Notes: generated by a model from the letters alone, not told the origin. DNA of 60,606 nucleotides from Diplocarpon mali (GCA_024741835.1 JAENRP010000242.1:1-60606); one strand, 5' to 3'. Positions 1-11,899 are shown, counted from the first letter of the stretch. Made by a program: numbers and translations.

Positions 1-2743
1 TTAAAGATTAATATAGTTCTTATCTTATTTAATATACTTAATAAAACCTATATCTTTTAAAACTTAAGTAATTTATAATCCTTATTTGCAATTTAATAAT
101 ATTAATATATATTCGGCCTTAATACTTATAATAGCTACTAATTTCTACTTCCTACTTCCTTATAATATAGGTCTATTATATAGTATTACTATACTTTTAA
201 ATATACTTTTCCAACCTTTTATATTTGCCTAATTAGAATCGATATATACCTTAAGCTTTACACTTATATATTTCATTAGTTTATATCTTACCTTTTATAT
301 AATTATCGATTAAAGGTACCTTTTAAGTCGCTTGACTATATTCTTATATCGAATTATCAGATCCTTTAGGTTTTGATTAAGTTGCTTAATAATAAAGGCG
401 ATATCTAATCTTATATATACTATAGTATATATAATTGCTCTAATATCCTATTAGTACTTCTTTAGATCTCCTTTCTACTTATTTTTATTAGTAGGCTTTA
501 ACTTATTATACTTTCCTTCAATTAGAATACGCTTTAGCTTAAAGTTAAGAGTATAAGTAGAAAGTCCTATTTAGTCTAGGATCTTTTTAATATACTGCTC
601 TTAATTTAACTAGAGTTCTTAAGTAGAGCGGTTCCTTATAACGCAGATGCTAAGGATCTTATAAATTCCTTTTAAATCCTTAGTATTAAAACATTTCCAA
701 ATAATTATCAAGAATTAATCTAATTAAATAGTTATTTCCGCAGCTATAGTAAAATTATTAATATATAGTAGCAACTTGATTCCACGCTTAATATAAGTAA
801 ATAGATAAGGGTTAGCTAAGCTTTAAATAAATCCTATTTTTACTAAAGTAGAACTATATAAGAGGTTCTAATTATAGGCTAATTGCTTAAGCCTATAGAT
901 ACTGCAAAGTATATAAAGAGAGTAGCTAGCGCGTATAAGAATACCATTAGGTTAGGAAAGAAAAATCCGTTCCTTTATAATCGCTTTAATAAATGCATTT
1001 TTAATATTATACTATTTGCATTTAAGGTCCTTAACAGCTACTATTACTATAAATATATAAAGGGTATTTCTATAAACTATTAGCGCAAATATATCGAAGT
1101 AGTCTTCTCTATACTATTAAAAGAAGCCCTTAGCTATAAGCCTTGCCTTATAATATTCTAAGGTCCTATCTGCATATATCTTAATTATAAAGACCCATTT
1201 TATTAAAACTAGGTTCACATCCTTTAGCGTCAGTTCCTCTATCTATATACTATTTATAATAAGAGAACTTATCTTCTCTTAAATTGCCTTATTCTATACT
1301 ATCCTATTCTTTAGATTATTAATAACTTTATTATATATCTTTAGAAGAGAGATTTTCATTATCCCTTTAGTAGTTAGAAACGTATTATCTTTATCGAAAC
1401 TCTATTAAAGTTCAAGCTTATAGATCCTATATACTATTATAGCTGAAATACGCTTAGACTTGCGTTTATTTAAGTTATCTTTCGATTCTAGGTCTCTATT
1501 CCTTTTTAAAAGCGTAGGTTCGGCTATAGGTTCTATAAGCTTATCATTTAAGGAACCGCTTTCTAATAGTAGAGGCTTATTATTACTTATACCTATTTTA
1601 AGAATATCCTTTACTATAAGTACTTTAATTAAAGGGATAATAATATTAAAGTTATTTTATACTTTAGGCAGTTTGCAGATAAAAGAAATAGTCTATTCGG
1701 CCTTTAAGCGACTAATAGGTTGTCGATCAGTAGGTACACTTAATTTACTTAAGCTAAGAGAAAGGGGTTATTAGTTCGACTTAATAGTATTACTATTAAG
1801 TGGTATACCTTGCGAATCTCTAAGTATATAGAGCTTTAAGGATAGCTTTCCCTTATTTTAAGATTCGTTAAACTCAATTATTAAAAATATAATTACTTAC
1901 CTTAAGTCTAGCGTATATACTATCTATTACTTTATTATCTATTTAATATATTTAATAAATATATACTCTCTACCTTAGTCTATTAGCTTCTTACTTTTTA
2001 TACCTATAGGCTAGGACTTTAGGCTAATATAAGAGTAGTAGACGCTTTTAAAGACGCAGATATAGTCTAAGCTTAATTTCTATCCGAAATATACCTTATA
2101 TAGCAATATTTAAGTACTATTAACTATTAGTCTACTACCTATTCTATTTCGCAAGTATATATCTACTTTAACCGCAAGGTCCTAGAATTCTAATAGTAAG
2201 TTAGTATCTTACAATAGAGTATAATAGTCAGTCTCTACTTACTAGATGCTTCGCTTAGCAATACTATTCTAATAGGAACCTTTATATATTATAGTTAGTT
2301 TATAATAAACTCCTTATTTTACCTATTTATTAAGCTTTGCCCTAATCTCTAATATATTATCAGACCTAATAGCTATTAGCTTTAACTAGGTCTAGCGTTC
2401 TTCTATCACTTTTTAAGTTTCCAGCTTTTCTATAAGCTTAGATTTAGTCCTAGCGCAAATGGTTTATATTTATTAAGTGGAGTTATCTACTATTTAAAAA
2501 AACCAATTATTTCCTTTAATTAAAGTTGTAAATAATCTAATAAATATTAATAGATATTAGCGCTAGTATCAAATCTTTTTATAAACTAAGCTTAGTTCGC
2601 ATCTGATTTCAAAGTTTTATTAGCTTGCAAATTCAGCATATTAGGCGATCCTTTAATACTTAGATCTTCCGTTTTAGGGTCGAGACCTTATATAGGCCCT
2701 TTAATTTCTTTAGCTTTAGATATGCAAATCTTTTATATATTAG
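1..2743 (-). mobile_element. Copia E remnant: integrase and reverse transcriptase, cut by window edge
   Basis: Read on the minus strand this is a Ty1/Copia polyprotein. The integrase core lies at about 1900-2560 (GVYYKLTIVYKGSY, then IAKRSI and FxDLAVKVDIYLRNRIGS, matching the usual Copia GVAER..FW..A..A.YLRNR pattern). The RT lies at about 250-1250 (YYKARLIAKGF, EDYFDIFALIV, NAFIKA, YRLKQLAYN, INNFTIAAEI). The catalytic YVDD box reads Y-I-N-N at 754-765: both aspartates became asparagine by G-to-A change. Gln-to-stop changes are scattered through the frame. The RNase H end and 3' LTR would lie left of base 1; no 5' LTR was found. Dead copy; family assignment is firm, limits are not. Confidence 0.82.
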
Positions 2744-3182
2744 CTAATACCTTAATAGGCTTTCAACTTTTAATAGCTTTAGTAGCCTATTATCAATCGA
2801 TACTTTATTATTAGTAGTTAAAAAGGAATAATAATAGCAGTTCGAGGTTTTGCCGTTTTCCAATTGCAAGCCTAGCTTAGGAGTCGTTTTTAATAAAATT
2901 GCAAGATCTACTTGCGGTCCTAGCTTAAGAGTCGATTTCCTAGAAATAGTAAGATCTACTTGCAGTCCTAGCTTAAGAGTCGATTTCCTAGAAATAGCAA
3001 GATCTACTTGCAGTCTTAGCTTAAAAGTCATTTCTACGAATTTCACTTGCGATCTTAGCTTAAGAGTTGTTATTAGCAAATCTATAGAATCTACTCGCAG
3101 GCCTGGCTTAAGAGTCATTTCTATTAAATTCACTTATAGTCCTAGCTTAAGAGTTATCTTTACGGATATATTATATTCTACC
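2744..3182 (-). pseudogene. Repeat-bearing coding tail, probably the 3' end of Gypsy C pol
   Basis: Both strands are open here because seven palindrome units are built on a multiple-of-three spacing. The minus frame runs from 3133 to 2744 with units such as STLKLGLQVDLTISRK. The piece begins where element A' ends, and on the far side of A' (6122) a Gypsy C chromodomain stops abruptly. The simplest reading is that A' split the Gypsy C pol near its C-terminus and this is the remainder. A Y-N-I-S segment next to the junction resembles the W-Y-N-I-S stretch of such chromodomains. No target duplication around A' supports this, so the link is inference; it could instead be the N-terminal part of Copia E. 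Confidence 0.4.
2862..3154. repeat. Array of seven 23-bp palindromes, 48/48/48/39/48/39 bp apart
   Basis: Copies start at 2862, 2910, 2958, 3006, 3045, 3093 and 3132. Every step is a multiple of three, so 16- and 13-codon units stack without a frameshift. The plus strand is also open across the array (2850-3299), reading units like STCSPSLRVDFLEIAR. The best preserved copy is at 3093. Confidence 0.9.
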
Positions 3183-3432
3183 TATTATAAGAGGGAGCAG
3201 GAACAATATAAGAATAGGCCTAAGGGAAGACCAAAGACAAAGAGGGAGGAAGCACCACAAGCGGGCTCTCCGAAGATAAGAACTAAGACAATTCACTAGT
3301 TAGAGGTAGAATAAGTAATTAGCATTACGCGTTATCTTTAAGTATAATAGTAGTCTTATATATATCCCTTTCTTAATCCTCATCTAATTATATAACCTAT
3401 ATTATAAGATCCTTTACTTCTAGGTCTCTATA
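3183..3432 (-). repeat. LTR of element A' (3' LTR, left)
   Basis: Starts TATTATAAGAGGG and ends GGTCTCTATA. It pairs with 5872-6121 at identical length. The ends fit TG...CA after RIP. Shares a core (AAGAATAGGCCTAAGGGAAG) with the Gypsy A LTRs. Confidence 0.85.
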
Positions 3433-3585
3433 TATGCCTTAATTAACTTAAGTAGCGGCCCTTGCTACTATTAGCGAAGATATAAGACTCTTATAAGTTA
3501 AGAATACTAATCCCTATTTATAAGAATAATAAGTGCAAGTAGAGTTAGTACCCAAAGTTGTAAAGATAGGGAAGAGGAGAGAGGG

Positions 3586-3606
3586 TTTTTTTTTTTTTTT
3601 TTTTTT
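3586..3606. repeat. Poly(T) run of 21
   Basis: Uninterrupted T run followed directly by a palindrome at 3608. The matching place in Gypsy A holds the assembly gap (23506-23550) followed by T's and a palindrome. Confidence 0.95.
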
Positions 3607-3607
3607 A

Positions 3608-3630
3608 ACTCATAGGTCAGGCCCGCGAGT
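3608..3630. repeat. 23-bp palindrome copy
   Basis: ACTCATAGG arm against CCCGCGAGT, one base after the poly-T tract, in non-coding DNA of A'. Confidence 0.85.
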
Positions 3631-3730
3631 GGATTTTAGAGAAATATATAGAGGGAGAGGGGGAAGGGAGGAGGTGCGGTAGTAAACGAATAAAAATGAT
3701 AAAAACTCCTTTTCCTCCTTTCGTAATGCG

Positions 3731-3753
3731 ACTCTTAGGCCGGGCCTATAAGT
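3731..3753. repeat. 23-bp palindrome copy
   Basis: ACTCTTAGGCC, G, then the right arm decayed to CTATAAGT by RIP. Lies in the A' 3' block. Confidence 0.88.
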
Positions 3754-4161
3754 TAAAAGCTCGAAATTGTCAAAGCTATTAAATCGCAATTTTAAAGAAA
3801 ATTCAAAGACAATTTCAAGTAATCTTAAGTATATATACCTTAACTAACTTAAGAGGCGTCCTTGCTAAAGAAAATCCAGGCTTTATATAAAATTCGACTG
3901 ATAATCTAGGAATTTTTTCAATATGATTATATACAATTATTATACTTTTTTAAAATAATAACTCGCTAATTCAACTTAAGGGAAGCTGGATTTAGGTATT
4001 TAGGGTTCGCGTACTAGTTTTTGCCCTTTAGAGCCTATCGATTACCAAATTGAAGGGTGTAACGATTTTCCTAAAGAAGGCCTTTAATTAAGGTTTTTAA
4101 ATATTAGATATAGAGTTTAGAAAACTAGGCTTTAAGTTCCTTGATTTTTAAGGTAGATTTC

Positions 4162-4184
4162 ACTCTTAGGCTAGGCTTATAAGT
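4162..4184. repeat. 23-bp palindrome copy at the gag C-terminal side of A'
   Basis: Occupies the same place as the Gypsy A copy at 36893, so it predates the split of A and A'. Flanked by the matching sequence that follows (TTCTAAAGCCTT). Confidence 0.85.
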
Positions 4185-4199
4185 AAAGGGAATTACAAC

Positions 4200-5700
4200 T
4201 GGATTTCTCTTTGCTTCTTTAGTAACTTCTAAAGCCTTCGAATGTTCTTATACTAGGCTTTTAAGATCTTTAGTAAAGGAGGAAGTAGGCTCTTTTTCCT
4301 TTTCTATTACCTTAATAGTCCTTTTGCTAAGGTCTGATTTTAAGGTAAAGGCCGAGAAGTCTTTGAATTAAGCGTATATTATAAGATTACGCTTATCAAT
4401 TCTAAAATGCTTAATAATCTTATTTCAAAGGCTAGTAGGTAATTTAAGTAAGAAAAGGCATTGTCTTTCAACTTTACTAAGAATCTTTTAATTGATTAAG
4501 GTATTCGACACTTAAGTGAAGGTCCGATAGTAGTTTTTAAGTTCCTTAGGAGTGTAAGTAATAAGAACAAACTCCTTTAAAAAGGCTAGAGTATTGCGAA
4601 TCTGCTATCTATTAAATTCCTTAAATTCAGATTTAAGAGCTTTAATAAGTAGTTCTTAGGACTTGCGAAGCTTCTACTTAAGTAGAGATTTGATAATATC
4701 TTTACTAGATTGGTTATAGTAGTAAAGAAGTCGATTGATCATCTTATTAGGTCTAATGCCGAAATTATAATAAGTCTTCTTATATTATTTAAGGAAATTA
4801 GTAATATTAGCTCTAGTGAAATAAGAAGCGCTAGGGGAACTAAGGAAGGGAAAATGATTAATGATAGCTTTAAAGGCGGCTATTATCACTTTATTTATTT
4901 CGATAAGAGGGGAGCTAGGTCGAATATAGGGCTTAAGGTATTTCGAAGAGTTCTTAGAATCCAAGTCAATCTTAAAGTGATTAAGATAAGCTTAAAAAGA
5001 TTTAGGCAAAGGGTCGGTAGGAGGTTTAAAATTGATATTTTTAGTATTTTTAAGTATTAATATTAAAAAAGTAGGTGCAGTTATCAAAGGGAAAGGTAAA
5101 GAACTTAAGTTATATAAAATTGCATTTTTATATTCCTACTCGCAAGCTTGGCCTAAGAGTAAAAATCCAGCTTCTGCTAAAAGTTTATTTATACTTTGCT
5201 AAGACTTCTTTAATAGGTGCAAAGTAGCAAATAAGGGTACTGCAATTACTAGCAGTAAGAAAAGGTTTATTAAATTAAAGACTAATTTTTAAGATAAAGT
5301 TTCTAAAAAAGATTCATCTTAGCTTTTAAGATAATTCCTATTGGTTTTTAAAATTAGTATATCCTAAGGGTTGTTTTTAAAGTAAAGAATAGAGTTCTAT
5401 CAAGTAAGGGCAGCTAAAGTATCTAATTTAGCTTTTTAAGAAAACTGAAGAGATACTCCTAATTAGAGCTTTCATTTAGTATTATATAAATACTCGAAAC
5501 TGCTATTATTTAAAGTAGCTATTATAGCTAATCAAACTTCTTCGTATTGGAAAGGCTGGAAATCCGATAATCGTACTAATAAGCTGATAATTTAAGCTTT
5601 TTAAATTAAAGGTAGGAAAGGCGGAATAGGGGCCGAAATGGGAAAATCTAAGGTTATTAATAATAGAAAGTGGCAATCGACAGTTCTAAATAACTAAGTG
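4200..5700 (-). pseudogene. Gag remnant of element A'
   Basis: On the minus strand about 4380-4620 reads KELKNYYRTFT, KILSKVERQ, LFLLKLPTSL and NKIIKHF, a Ty3/Gypsy gag (retrotrans-gag) pattern closely matching the Gypsy A gag. Glutamines have become stops. An open plus-strand stretch at 4710-5060 is a shadow. A palindrome at 5138 lies upstream in the same unit. Confidence 0.65.
5138..5160. repeat. 23-bp palindrome copy
   Basis: ACTCGCAAG...CCTAAGAGT. Same place as the Gypsy A copy at 37902 but with the two arm types swapped: CGC type on the left here, CTA type on the right. Confidence 0.85.
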
Positions 5701-5786
5701 ATTGCAAGGTCGATAATAAAAGAATAACAACCGATAGTTATAAATAATTAAATAATTATTGTTTTAAAAGGGGTTTTCAAAGGGTT

Positions 5787-5814
5787 GATCTCTTATTTGC
5801 AAACTAAGAGAATC
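5787..5814. other. Leader hairpin of A'
   Basis: GATCTCTTA, loop-side TTTGCAAA, then TAAGAG-ATC: an inverted repeat about 60 bp inside the 5' LTR on the minus strand. The same hairpin is kept in Gypsy A at 38524-38550. Its position in the leader suits an RNA packaging or dimerisation structure; that role is inferred. Confidence 0.55.
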
Positions 5815-5871
5815 AAAAGGAGAAGTCGTATAAAGACGAAATCTCAAAGGAATTGTCCTTACGTAGGTCAC

Positions 5872-6121
5872 TAATATAAGAGGGAATAGGAATAATATAA
5901 GAATAGGCCTAAGGGAAGACTAAAGATAAAGAGGGAGGAAGCACTATAAGCGGGCTCTCCGAAGATAAGAACTAGGACAATTCACTAGTTAGGGGTAGAA
6001 TAGGTAGTTGGCATTGCGCGCTGTCTCTAAGTACAATAGTAGTCTTATATATACCCCTTTCTTAATCCTCATCCGACCATATGACCTATATCACGAGATC
6101 CTCCACTTCCAGGTCTCTACA
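5872..6121 (-). repeat. LTR of element A' (5' LTR, right)
   Basis: 250 bp, TAATATAAGAGGG to GGTCTCTACA. Less mutated than its partner (more CA/TG remains near 6080-6121). On the minus strand it is followed by GTGACCTACG, a candidate primer binding site shared with Gypsy A. Confidence 0.85.
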
Positions 6122-6330
6122 TTAATTATCGGGATCTTATCTTATTTAGCTAACTTTATAATAGAATTACTTTTACTATATATTAAATGCTAAGATTTAA
6201 TCGACTTCCTATTTTAAATAGGTATTAATAATAAAAGGTTCTACTAGCAGGTTGATCTACTTAAGTAAGGGATTATTAGCGGCTTTCCTTAGTCTATTAG
6301 CGTAAAAGATATTATATATTCGATAAAATA
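6122..6330 (-). pseudogene. Gypsy C chromodomain, truncated
   Basis: Minus frame reads NRLRKAANNPLL, EVDxILAFNI, then YYKVSxIRxDPDN: the C-terminal chromodomain of chromoviruses, which usually continues WYPAxxF. It ends at the A' LTR. In related elements this domain guides insertion into methylated-histone heterochromatin. Confidence 0.6.
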
Positions 6331-6479
6331 AGGGTAGGTTTACTTTATAAGAGTAGTAGATTAAGCTAATAATTTTAAAAGGGCCTATAATAGGGAAGTT
6401 GAGTTTATTAAAAGGTTAGTCTATTTTCTAAGCTCTCTTTATAATATATATTAAGTCTCTTAAGCTAAAGTCGGGTTAG

Positions 6480-7400
6480 CGTCGCTTTTTATTTACTTAT
6501 TTAGATTATCTCTCTTAAGCTACTAGTATAGATTCTTAGGCAAATTAGACTACTTATCGATTCTTTTGGCCTATACTTACGCTTTTTCCATATTTAACTT
6601 CTCCTAAGTATTTAAGGGCTTAGTAGTATAAGTAGTCTAGTCAAAATCCAAGCGGGGTTTATAGCTATAATCGACTATAGAAGGGAAGAGGCCAGTTGAC
6701 TCGTTTAGGCAAGCGGTGCTAGCAGCATCTATAGCAAGAAGTAAGTCGGCCTAATCGTCTTAAAAGTAGTTAATAAAAGGGCGTAGTTATATATTAATTA
6801 TCTAATTAATAGTCTTAATTTATTTATCTATTTAAGTATGCTTAAAGGTCGATAGCTAGAGTTTAACCTACGCTAGCGTTAATAATTCATTTATAAAGTC
6901 GGAGATAAACTAAAGTCCTCGGTCGCTAGTAATAATAAAAGGGCTCCTTTTAAACCTTTAGATGTATTAGTAAAATAAGGAGGCGGCGGTCTGCGCAATA
7001 GCCTTCTTTATTATTAGTAGGCAGATATACCGCTTAAAGAATCGGTCAATTATAATAAATATAGTATCGCAGCTATTGCTAATTAATTTAAGAGTATAGA
7101 AGTCTATAGATAAGTTATCTTATATATATAAAGGGATAGGCAATAGTTTAAGGAATCCTAGCGTTTTATCTTAAGGTTTATATAAATGTTGGCAGTTATA
7201 ATAGTTAGCGATATACCTCTTTACGTTGCAGTAGTATATAGGCTATTAGTAATAGTATTAAAGGAACTATATAGTCTTAATTCTTCTAAGGTAAGTTATT
7301 AACGTACTATTATAGATTTAGTAGAATAGGTAAGTATAGAGATTGTCCAGTTTTTTAAGAACTACTAGCCTTCTATCGTATAAGAGTAATCCGTCCTTTA
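6480..7400 (-). pseudogene. Gypsy C integrase
   Basis: Placed from its position between the chromodomain and RNase H, and from retained integrase-like blocks on the minus strand. Stops at former Gln/Trp codons throughout. I did not locate all three catalytic acids with confidence. Confidence 0.5.
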
Positions 7401-7649
7401 GTAAAGTCTAAGGAGTCTCTTTTTTAATAGCTTTCTTTTGCTTTAATTGCAACAACTTATAGGTTCGGTTAGCATTAAGGACTTCTTCTATTATCTGGAA
7501 ATTATTAATAAAGGAGCGGTTCTTAAGTATCGTAAGGTCGATTAGTGCTATTATAAGACGATCTTAAATAATACTAATTAAGTTAAGAAGCTATCGGGTT
7601 CTCTTAGCTTCTTTTATAGCTTTTTAAGTAAGCGTGAGTTCGTCTTTTT

Positions 7650-8920
7650 ATAATAGTATATCGGCTATTATATTCTCCTTTCTAAAGTAATAGGTAATTT
7701 AATAATTATATCTTAAGAGTATATCTATTTATTAGATTTATCGTTTGTTAAGGAGTTTTTTAATACTAAAGTACTTTAAAGCTTTATAATTGGTAATTAC
7801 TAAAAAGCTTAATATACTTTATAACTCTGCGTCCTATTCCTTTAAAGCTAGTATAATTGCTAATATCTCTTTATTATAGATTTTATAATATAATTCTATA
7901 TTCTATAATCCTTTAAAGAAGAAGACAATAGGGTACTATTATTTATTGCTCTTATCCTTTTAATTAAACACTCCGGCCGCTGCTAGGTCTAAGTAGTCGG
8001 TCTCGATCCTCGTTAGTTAGTGGTTTTTAAAGTATAGTAAGGTAGGCGCGTTTAATAGCCGCTTCTTTAATTATTCGAATGCGTCTTATTATTCCTTAAT
8101 TAGAATGAACGTCAGGCTGGTCTCCTTTATTATTAGCTAGTTAAAGGGGCGCGCAATTCGACTATAAGCGTTGATAAATCTCTAATAGAAGTTATAGAAT
8201 CCTAAGAACAATTGCACTTATTTCTTTATTAATAAGAGGGTTTATTCTTTAATAACCTTAACCTTAGTAGGGTCGACCTATACTCCTTAATTAGTAATGA
8301 TAAATCCTAGGAATCTAATACTAGTGACTTTGAATTCGCACTTTTTAATATCAACTTATAAGCTAGCTTTACTTAATCTATCTAAGACCTATCTAATATA
8401 GCGTTAGTGCTCTTCCTTAGTTTTTAAAAAGATTAGGATATTATTAATATATATAAAGCAAAAGTCGTTTAAGTATTCTATTAGGATAGTATTAATATAC
8501 TATTAAAAGGTAGCTAAGCTATTATATAATTTAAAAGGGAGTATTACTAGTTTAAAAGAGCCGTACCTTATCTTAAAGGCTACTTATATTATAAAGTCAA
8601 GGTTTATTAAAATGTGATAAAACGCGTAGTAGACGTTAAGCTTTATAAAGAGCGTCGCATTCCTAAGTCGGTTGAGGATTTCTATAATTAAAAGGAAGAA
8701 GTACTAGTCTTTTTTAATAAGTCTATTTAATTCTTAATAGTTAATATAAAACCGCAGGCCGCCTTTAGGTTTCTTTATAAATAGGATAGGCGATAAAAAG
8801 GCAGTATTAAATAGTTATATAAATCCCTTTTTTAAATTGTCTATAAGGTATTCTCTCATTTTCTTAAGTTTAAGCTTACTTATTTTATATAAATAGGCGG
8901 TTTTTATTATTAGTAGTAGT
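7650..8920 (-). pseudogene. Gypsy C reverse transcriptase and RNase H
   Basis: Minus strand about 8900 to 8380 gives LKKMREYLIDNLKKGFI, SPILFIKKPKGGLRFYINY, LNRLIKKDxYFLLLI, LFIKLNVYYAFYHI, and FIYINNILIFLKT. This is the Ty3/Gypsy RT order. The YxDD box reads Y-I-N-N (asparagine codons at 8440-8445): both catalytic Asp lost. RNase H follows at about 7650-8050. Confidence 0.78.
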
Positions 8921-9399
8921 CCTTTAAACTTAATCTTATAATTAATTAGTTATAATAGAAGTAGTATATTCGTAGCGCTTTTAAAGAAGTATATAACTAG
9001 GTTATAAAAGAAGGGTAGTAACTTAGCGCATAACTCGTAGGCTTCCTAAGGTCCTAAAGCATTATATTTGTTAAGTACGTTAGGTTCTTCCTCTTCTATT
9101 ATATAAATTAGGGTCCTATCTATCCTTAAGTCTAATTAGCGAACGATAGCTTCCTATCGAATTAGAATATAAAGAGTTTTCCTATTTCTTTTTTCAAAGA
9201 GATAATCTAGTTCTATAAGCGTAATCGACCTAATCTTAGTATTAGTTTAATATAAACTAACTCTAAAGGCTAGCCCTAAGATTGTCGATATATCTATACT
9301 TATCGGTTAAAGGGTATTAATATCAAGTTCCTCTTTTTATTATTTATAATTCATTAAGTGTATATTAAAGTCCTATATTAGTATATTCTTAGACTTAGT

Positions 9400-11700
9400 C
9401 AAAGGGTCTTTAAAAGCTTTCGGCGGTCTAAGGATGCTAGTCTTATTAAGCTATTATTAGTCTCTCCGGTTAGCGTCCTATTAATCTAATTAATAAATAT
9501 TAGGCTAATATAGCTTCTTCCTCTTATAATTAACGATTATATCTTATTTAGCTAGCCACTTGCGACTTAAGATTATATTATACGACCCTAAGTCGGCGGC
9601 TAAAAAGAACTATCCTTTGAAATTGTATTAATCAATTAAAACGTCCATTTATATAACTTATCGAATAGCCTTACTAGGTTATCTATTGAATCCTTATAAA
9701 GGGATCGGTCTTTTAAGGTAGTAAGTCGGTAGCTTTAGCTATATAATTAAAGAGGAGAGTATCTTACGATTAATAATTCCTAAGGCATTAGCCCTATAGT
9801 CTATTAAGGCTATTAGGTCGGTATAGTATCCTCTTTAATAGAGTTAGCATTAGGTTATAAATTGCTATCCTTTAATTAGCTTAAATAGGTCGACCGATTC
9901 CTAGTATCAGTTGCGCTTTAAGAGTAATACTTAAAATCCTAAAGCGATTTATTTCCTAATTCCTTTATATTGTCTATTATCTTAGTGTCATTCTTTAGTT
10001 TATTGCAGCCTTTTTCTACTAATATAATTTTATATTATTTAAGGCAGTCTTAGCTATAGTACCCTTTTTATTTATACTTATAATAAGTATCGTCGGACTT
10101 CAGGGTTCAGTTGTAAAGGGCGCGTTTATCGTCTTTAAGTCCTAAAGGTCTAAGGGTAGTATTCAATTCCTTTTAAAGATAGCTTAAGGCTCGTTTGTAG
10201 CGTATAGGTCCTATCTATTGTAAAGTAGAGGAGGGCTAGTTAGAAGTTTTAGCCTAATATTCGTTTCGATTAAAGCGCTATAGTAAGAGGCGGAGTTATC
10301 GTTTCTCCTTATTTATAAACTATTCGGCTAAGTCTTTAAGGTAGTTGAACTTCCGATTAGAGAGTTGCTTTAGCAAAGACACTTTTACTTTATCTTAAAG
10401 CGCCTTATATTAATTATTAGTCGATTTCCCTAGTTTAAAAGCTAGCCTATAGAAGTCGGCTTAAAAGGCTATAAAAGGGGTATTTCCCTATTTAAGCTTT
10501 ATTTAATTGTCTTTAGCTATTTATCGCTTTATTTCTTTATTAACTCTATAGGCTTTTTATAAGATTTAAAATAGCTATACAGCTATCTCAATTTGCCTAA
10601 TAGATCCTTTTATAAGCCGATCTTAGATTAAGCTTTAAGCGTCTCCTATTATTAAACTAATAGTATATACTAAAGCGACCGATTTATTAAAGAACTTTAT
10701 ATAATTAACCTTTATCTTTTACTATATATTAAAGATCTAGTCCTTAACCTTTATATCTCCTTTACTTAAGAAAGGGTTTAGATCTTTGATCTTTATTAAG
10801 CGGACCTAGCGATTAGGTTTAAAGGTTCGACTCTATCCTCTAAAGTTAAGGGTATTAGAATAAGGTTCCTTTTCGATAGGCTATTTAGGCTAGGCGGTAG
10901 GAGGATCTTTATAAGGATTTTCAAAGAGAGGTCGGCTTTATAAAGTAGAGGTAGCCAGTTAGCTAGCTAAGTTCGTATATCATTATTCTTTTACTAAGTT
11001 CCTTTAATACGCGCTAGTCTCTTGAGTTATTCTAAGCTCTTCTTATAGCTGCGCAATTATAAGTATAGTCACTTCCTTTATTCTTTAAATATAATTATAA
11101 AAACTTTAAACTATCGAATCTTATTATTTAATATATTAATAGTAGTATTCTATTAGGCGTTCCTTTACTATTAATCAATCCTTTTATATAGCAGATCTCT
11201 TGCTTGCTTTAGTTTAAAACCTTAATAATATAAAGAAGTCGTCTCTCTTAGCCTTTATATTAATATAAGAGATAGGTTAGATTAAGGCTTCTTATTTAAA
11301 GGAGGTTAATATATCTTTTATATTATATAAGGTTCGTTTTAAAAAGGGGGCTAGTCGAAGCTCACTAGTAGAATCGGCTGGTATAAGGGATTCGTCGTTC
11401 GTAAGGTTTTAAAGGATATCCTTTTTAATTAAGAGGTTGCTTAACTTAAGAGGTGCTAGCGTTATTATCTTAAGATTGATTTTCCTAAAGTAAAAGGTCC
11501 TCTTATAATGTTTTCGTCCTATTAAAGGCTATAATCGGGAAATGCCTTAACTTATAGATTCTATAATTTCTTTTAAAGTCAGCTAAAAGCTACTAACTAT
11601 TAATAGTTATTCTAGCTAAGTCTATTAGCTCTTCTTTCAATTCTTAAGTTTAAAAAGGGACCGAACGTCGAGGCCGTCCTTTAAGTTGCTTTTATATATC
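9400..11700 (-). pseudogene. Gypsy C gag and protease
   Basis: At about 10020-10075 the minus strand reads YYKYKxKGYYSxDCLK, a CX2CX4HX4C zinc knuckle in which the first two Cys and the His have become Tyr. At about 9780-9830 it reads ALIDYRANALGII, a retroviral-type aspartic protease (usual D-S-G-A-N) with Ser and Gly replaced. The rest of gag is too decayed to delimit. Confidence 0.6.
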
Positions 11701-11899
11701 GTAGGAGTCGGTCGAAAGAAGGGTCTTTAAAAGGGTACTAGTCCTTTACTAAGTATATTATATCGCTTTATAAGGCTAGAGGGAGTATAAGCTTTAAATT
11801 ATATAATAGTAGAAGCAAGGCATAAGTCGATAAAGTCATTAAGATTAAGGCTGCTAAATCGTATAGAATTCAAAGCTAAGGAGTATATATCAAGTAGGA

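Larger units (their letters stand above)
3433..3870. other. A' 3' non-coding block bracketed by a short repeat
   Basis: A ~35-bp motif (CTTAATTAACTTAAG, then GCGGCCCTTGCTA) sits next to the LTR at about 3438-3470 and recurs as CTTAACTAACTTAAGAGGCG at about 3840-3870. Between them are a 21-T run and palindromes at 3608 and 3731. In Gypsy A the same bracket encloses the two accessory frames. Confidence 0.55.
3183..6121 (-). mobile_element. Element A': internally deleted, non-autonomous relative of Gypsy A
   Basis: Two 250-bp direct repeats (3183-3432 and 5872-6121) bound a 2.9-kb unit. Its right interior (about 4160-5870) parallels the gag and leader of Gypsy A at 36890-38604. Its left interior (3433-3870) parallels the sequence next to the Gypsy A 3' LTR, including the poly-T tract and a palindrome. 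The pol gene and both accessory frames of Gypsy A are missing. LTRs, primer-site region, leader hairpin and a gag remnant are kept, as expected of a parasite mobilised by a full-length relative. No matching 5-bp target duplication is visible at the outer ends. Confidence 0.75.

Noticed and set aside
2850..3299. 149-codon plus-strand frame as a host repeat protein
   Set aside because: It is built on the palindrome array and then runs through the LTR of A'; the minus strand is equally open. No start context or domain.
3586..3606. Poly-T as the poly-A tail of a minus-strand LINE
   Set aside because: It lies inside an LTR element at a place shared with Gypsy A, with no LINE coding sequence beside it.
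4710..5060. 116-codon plus-strand frame in A'
   Set aside because: Antisense to the gag recognised on the minus strand.
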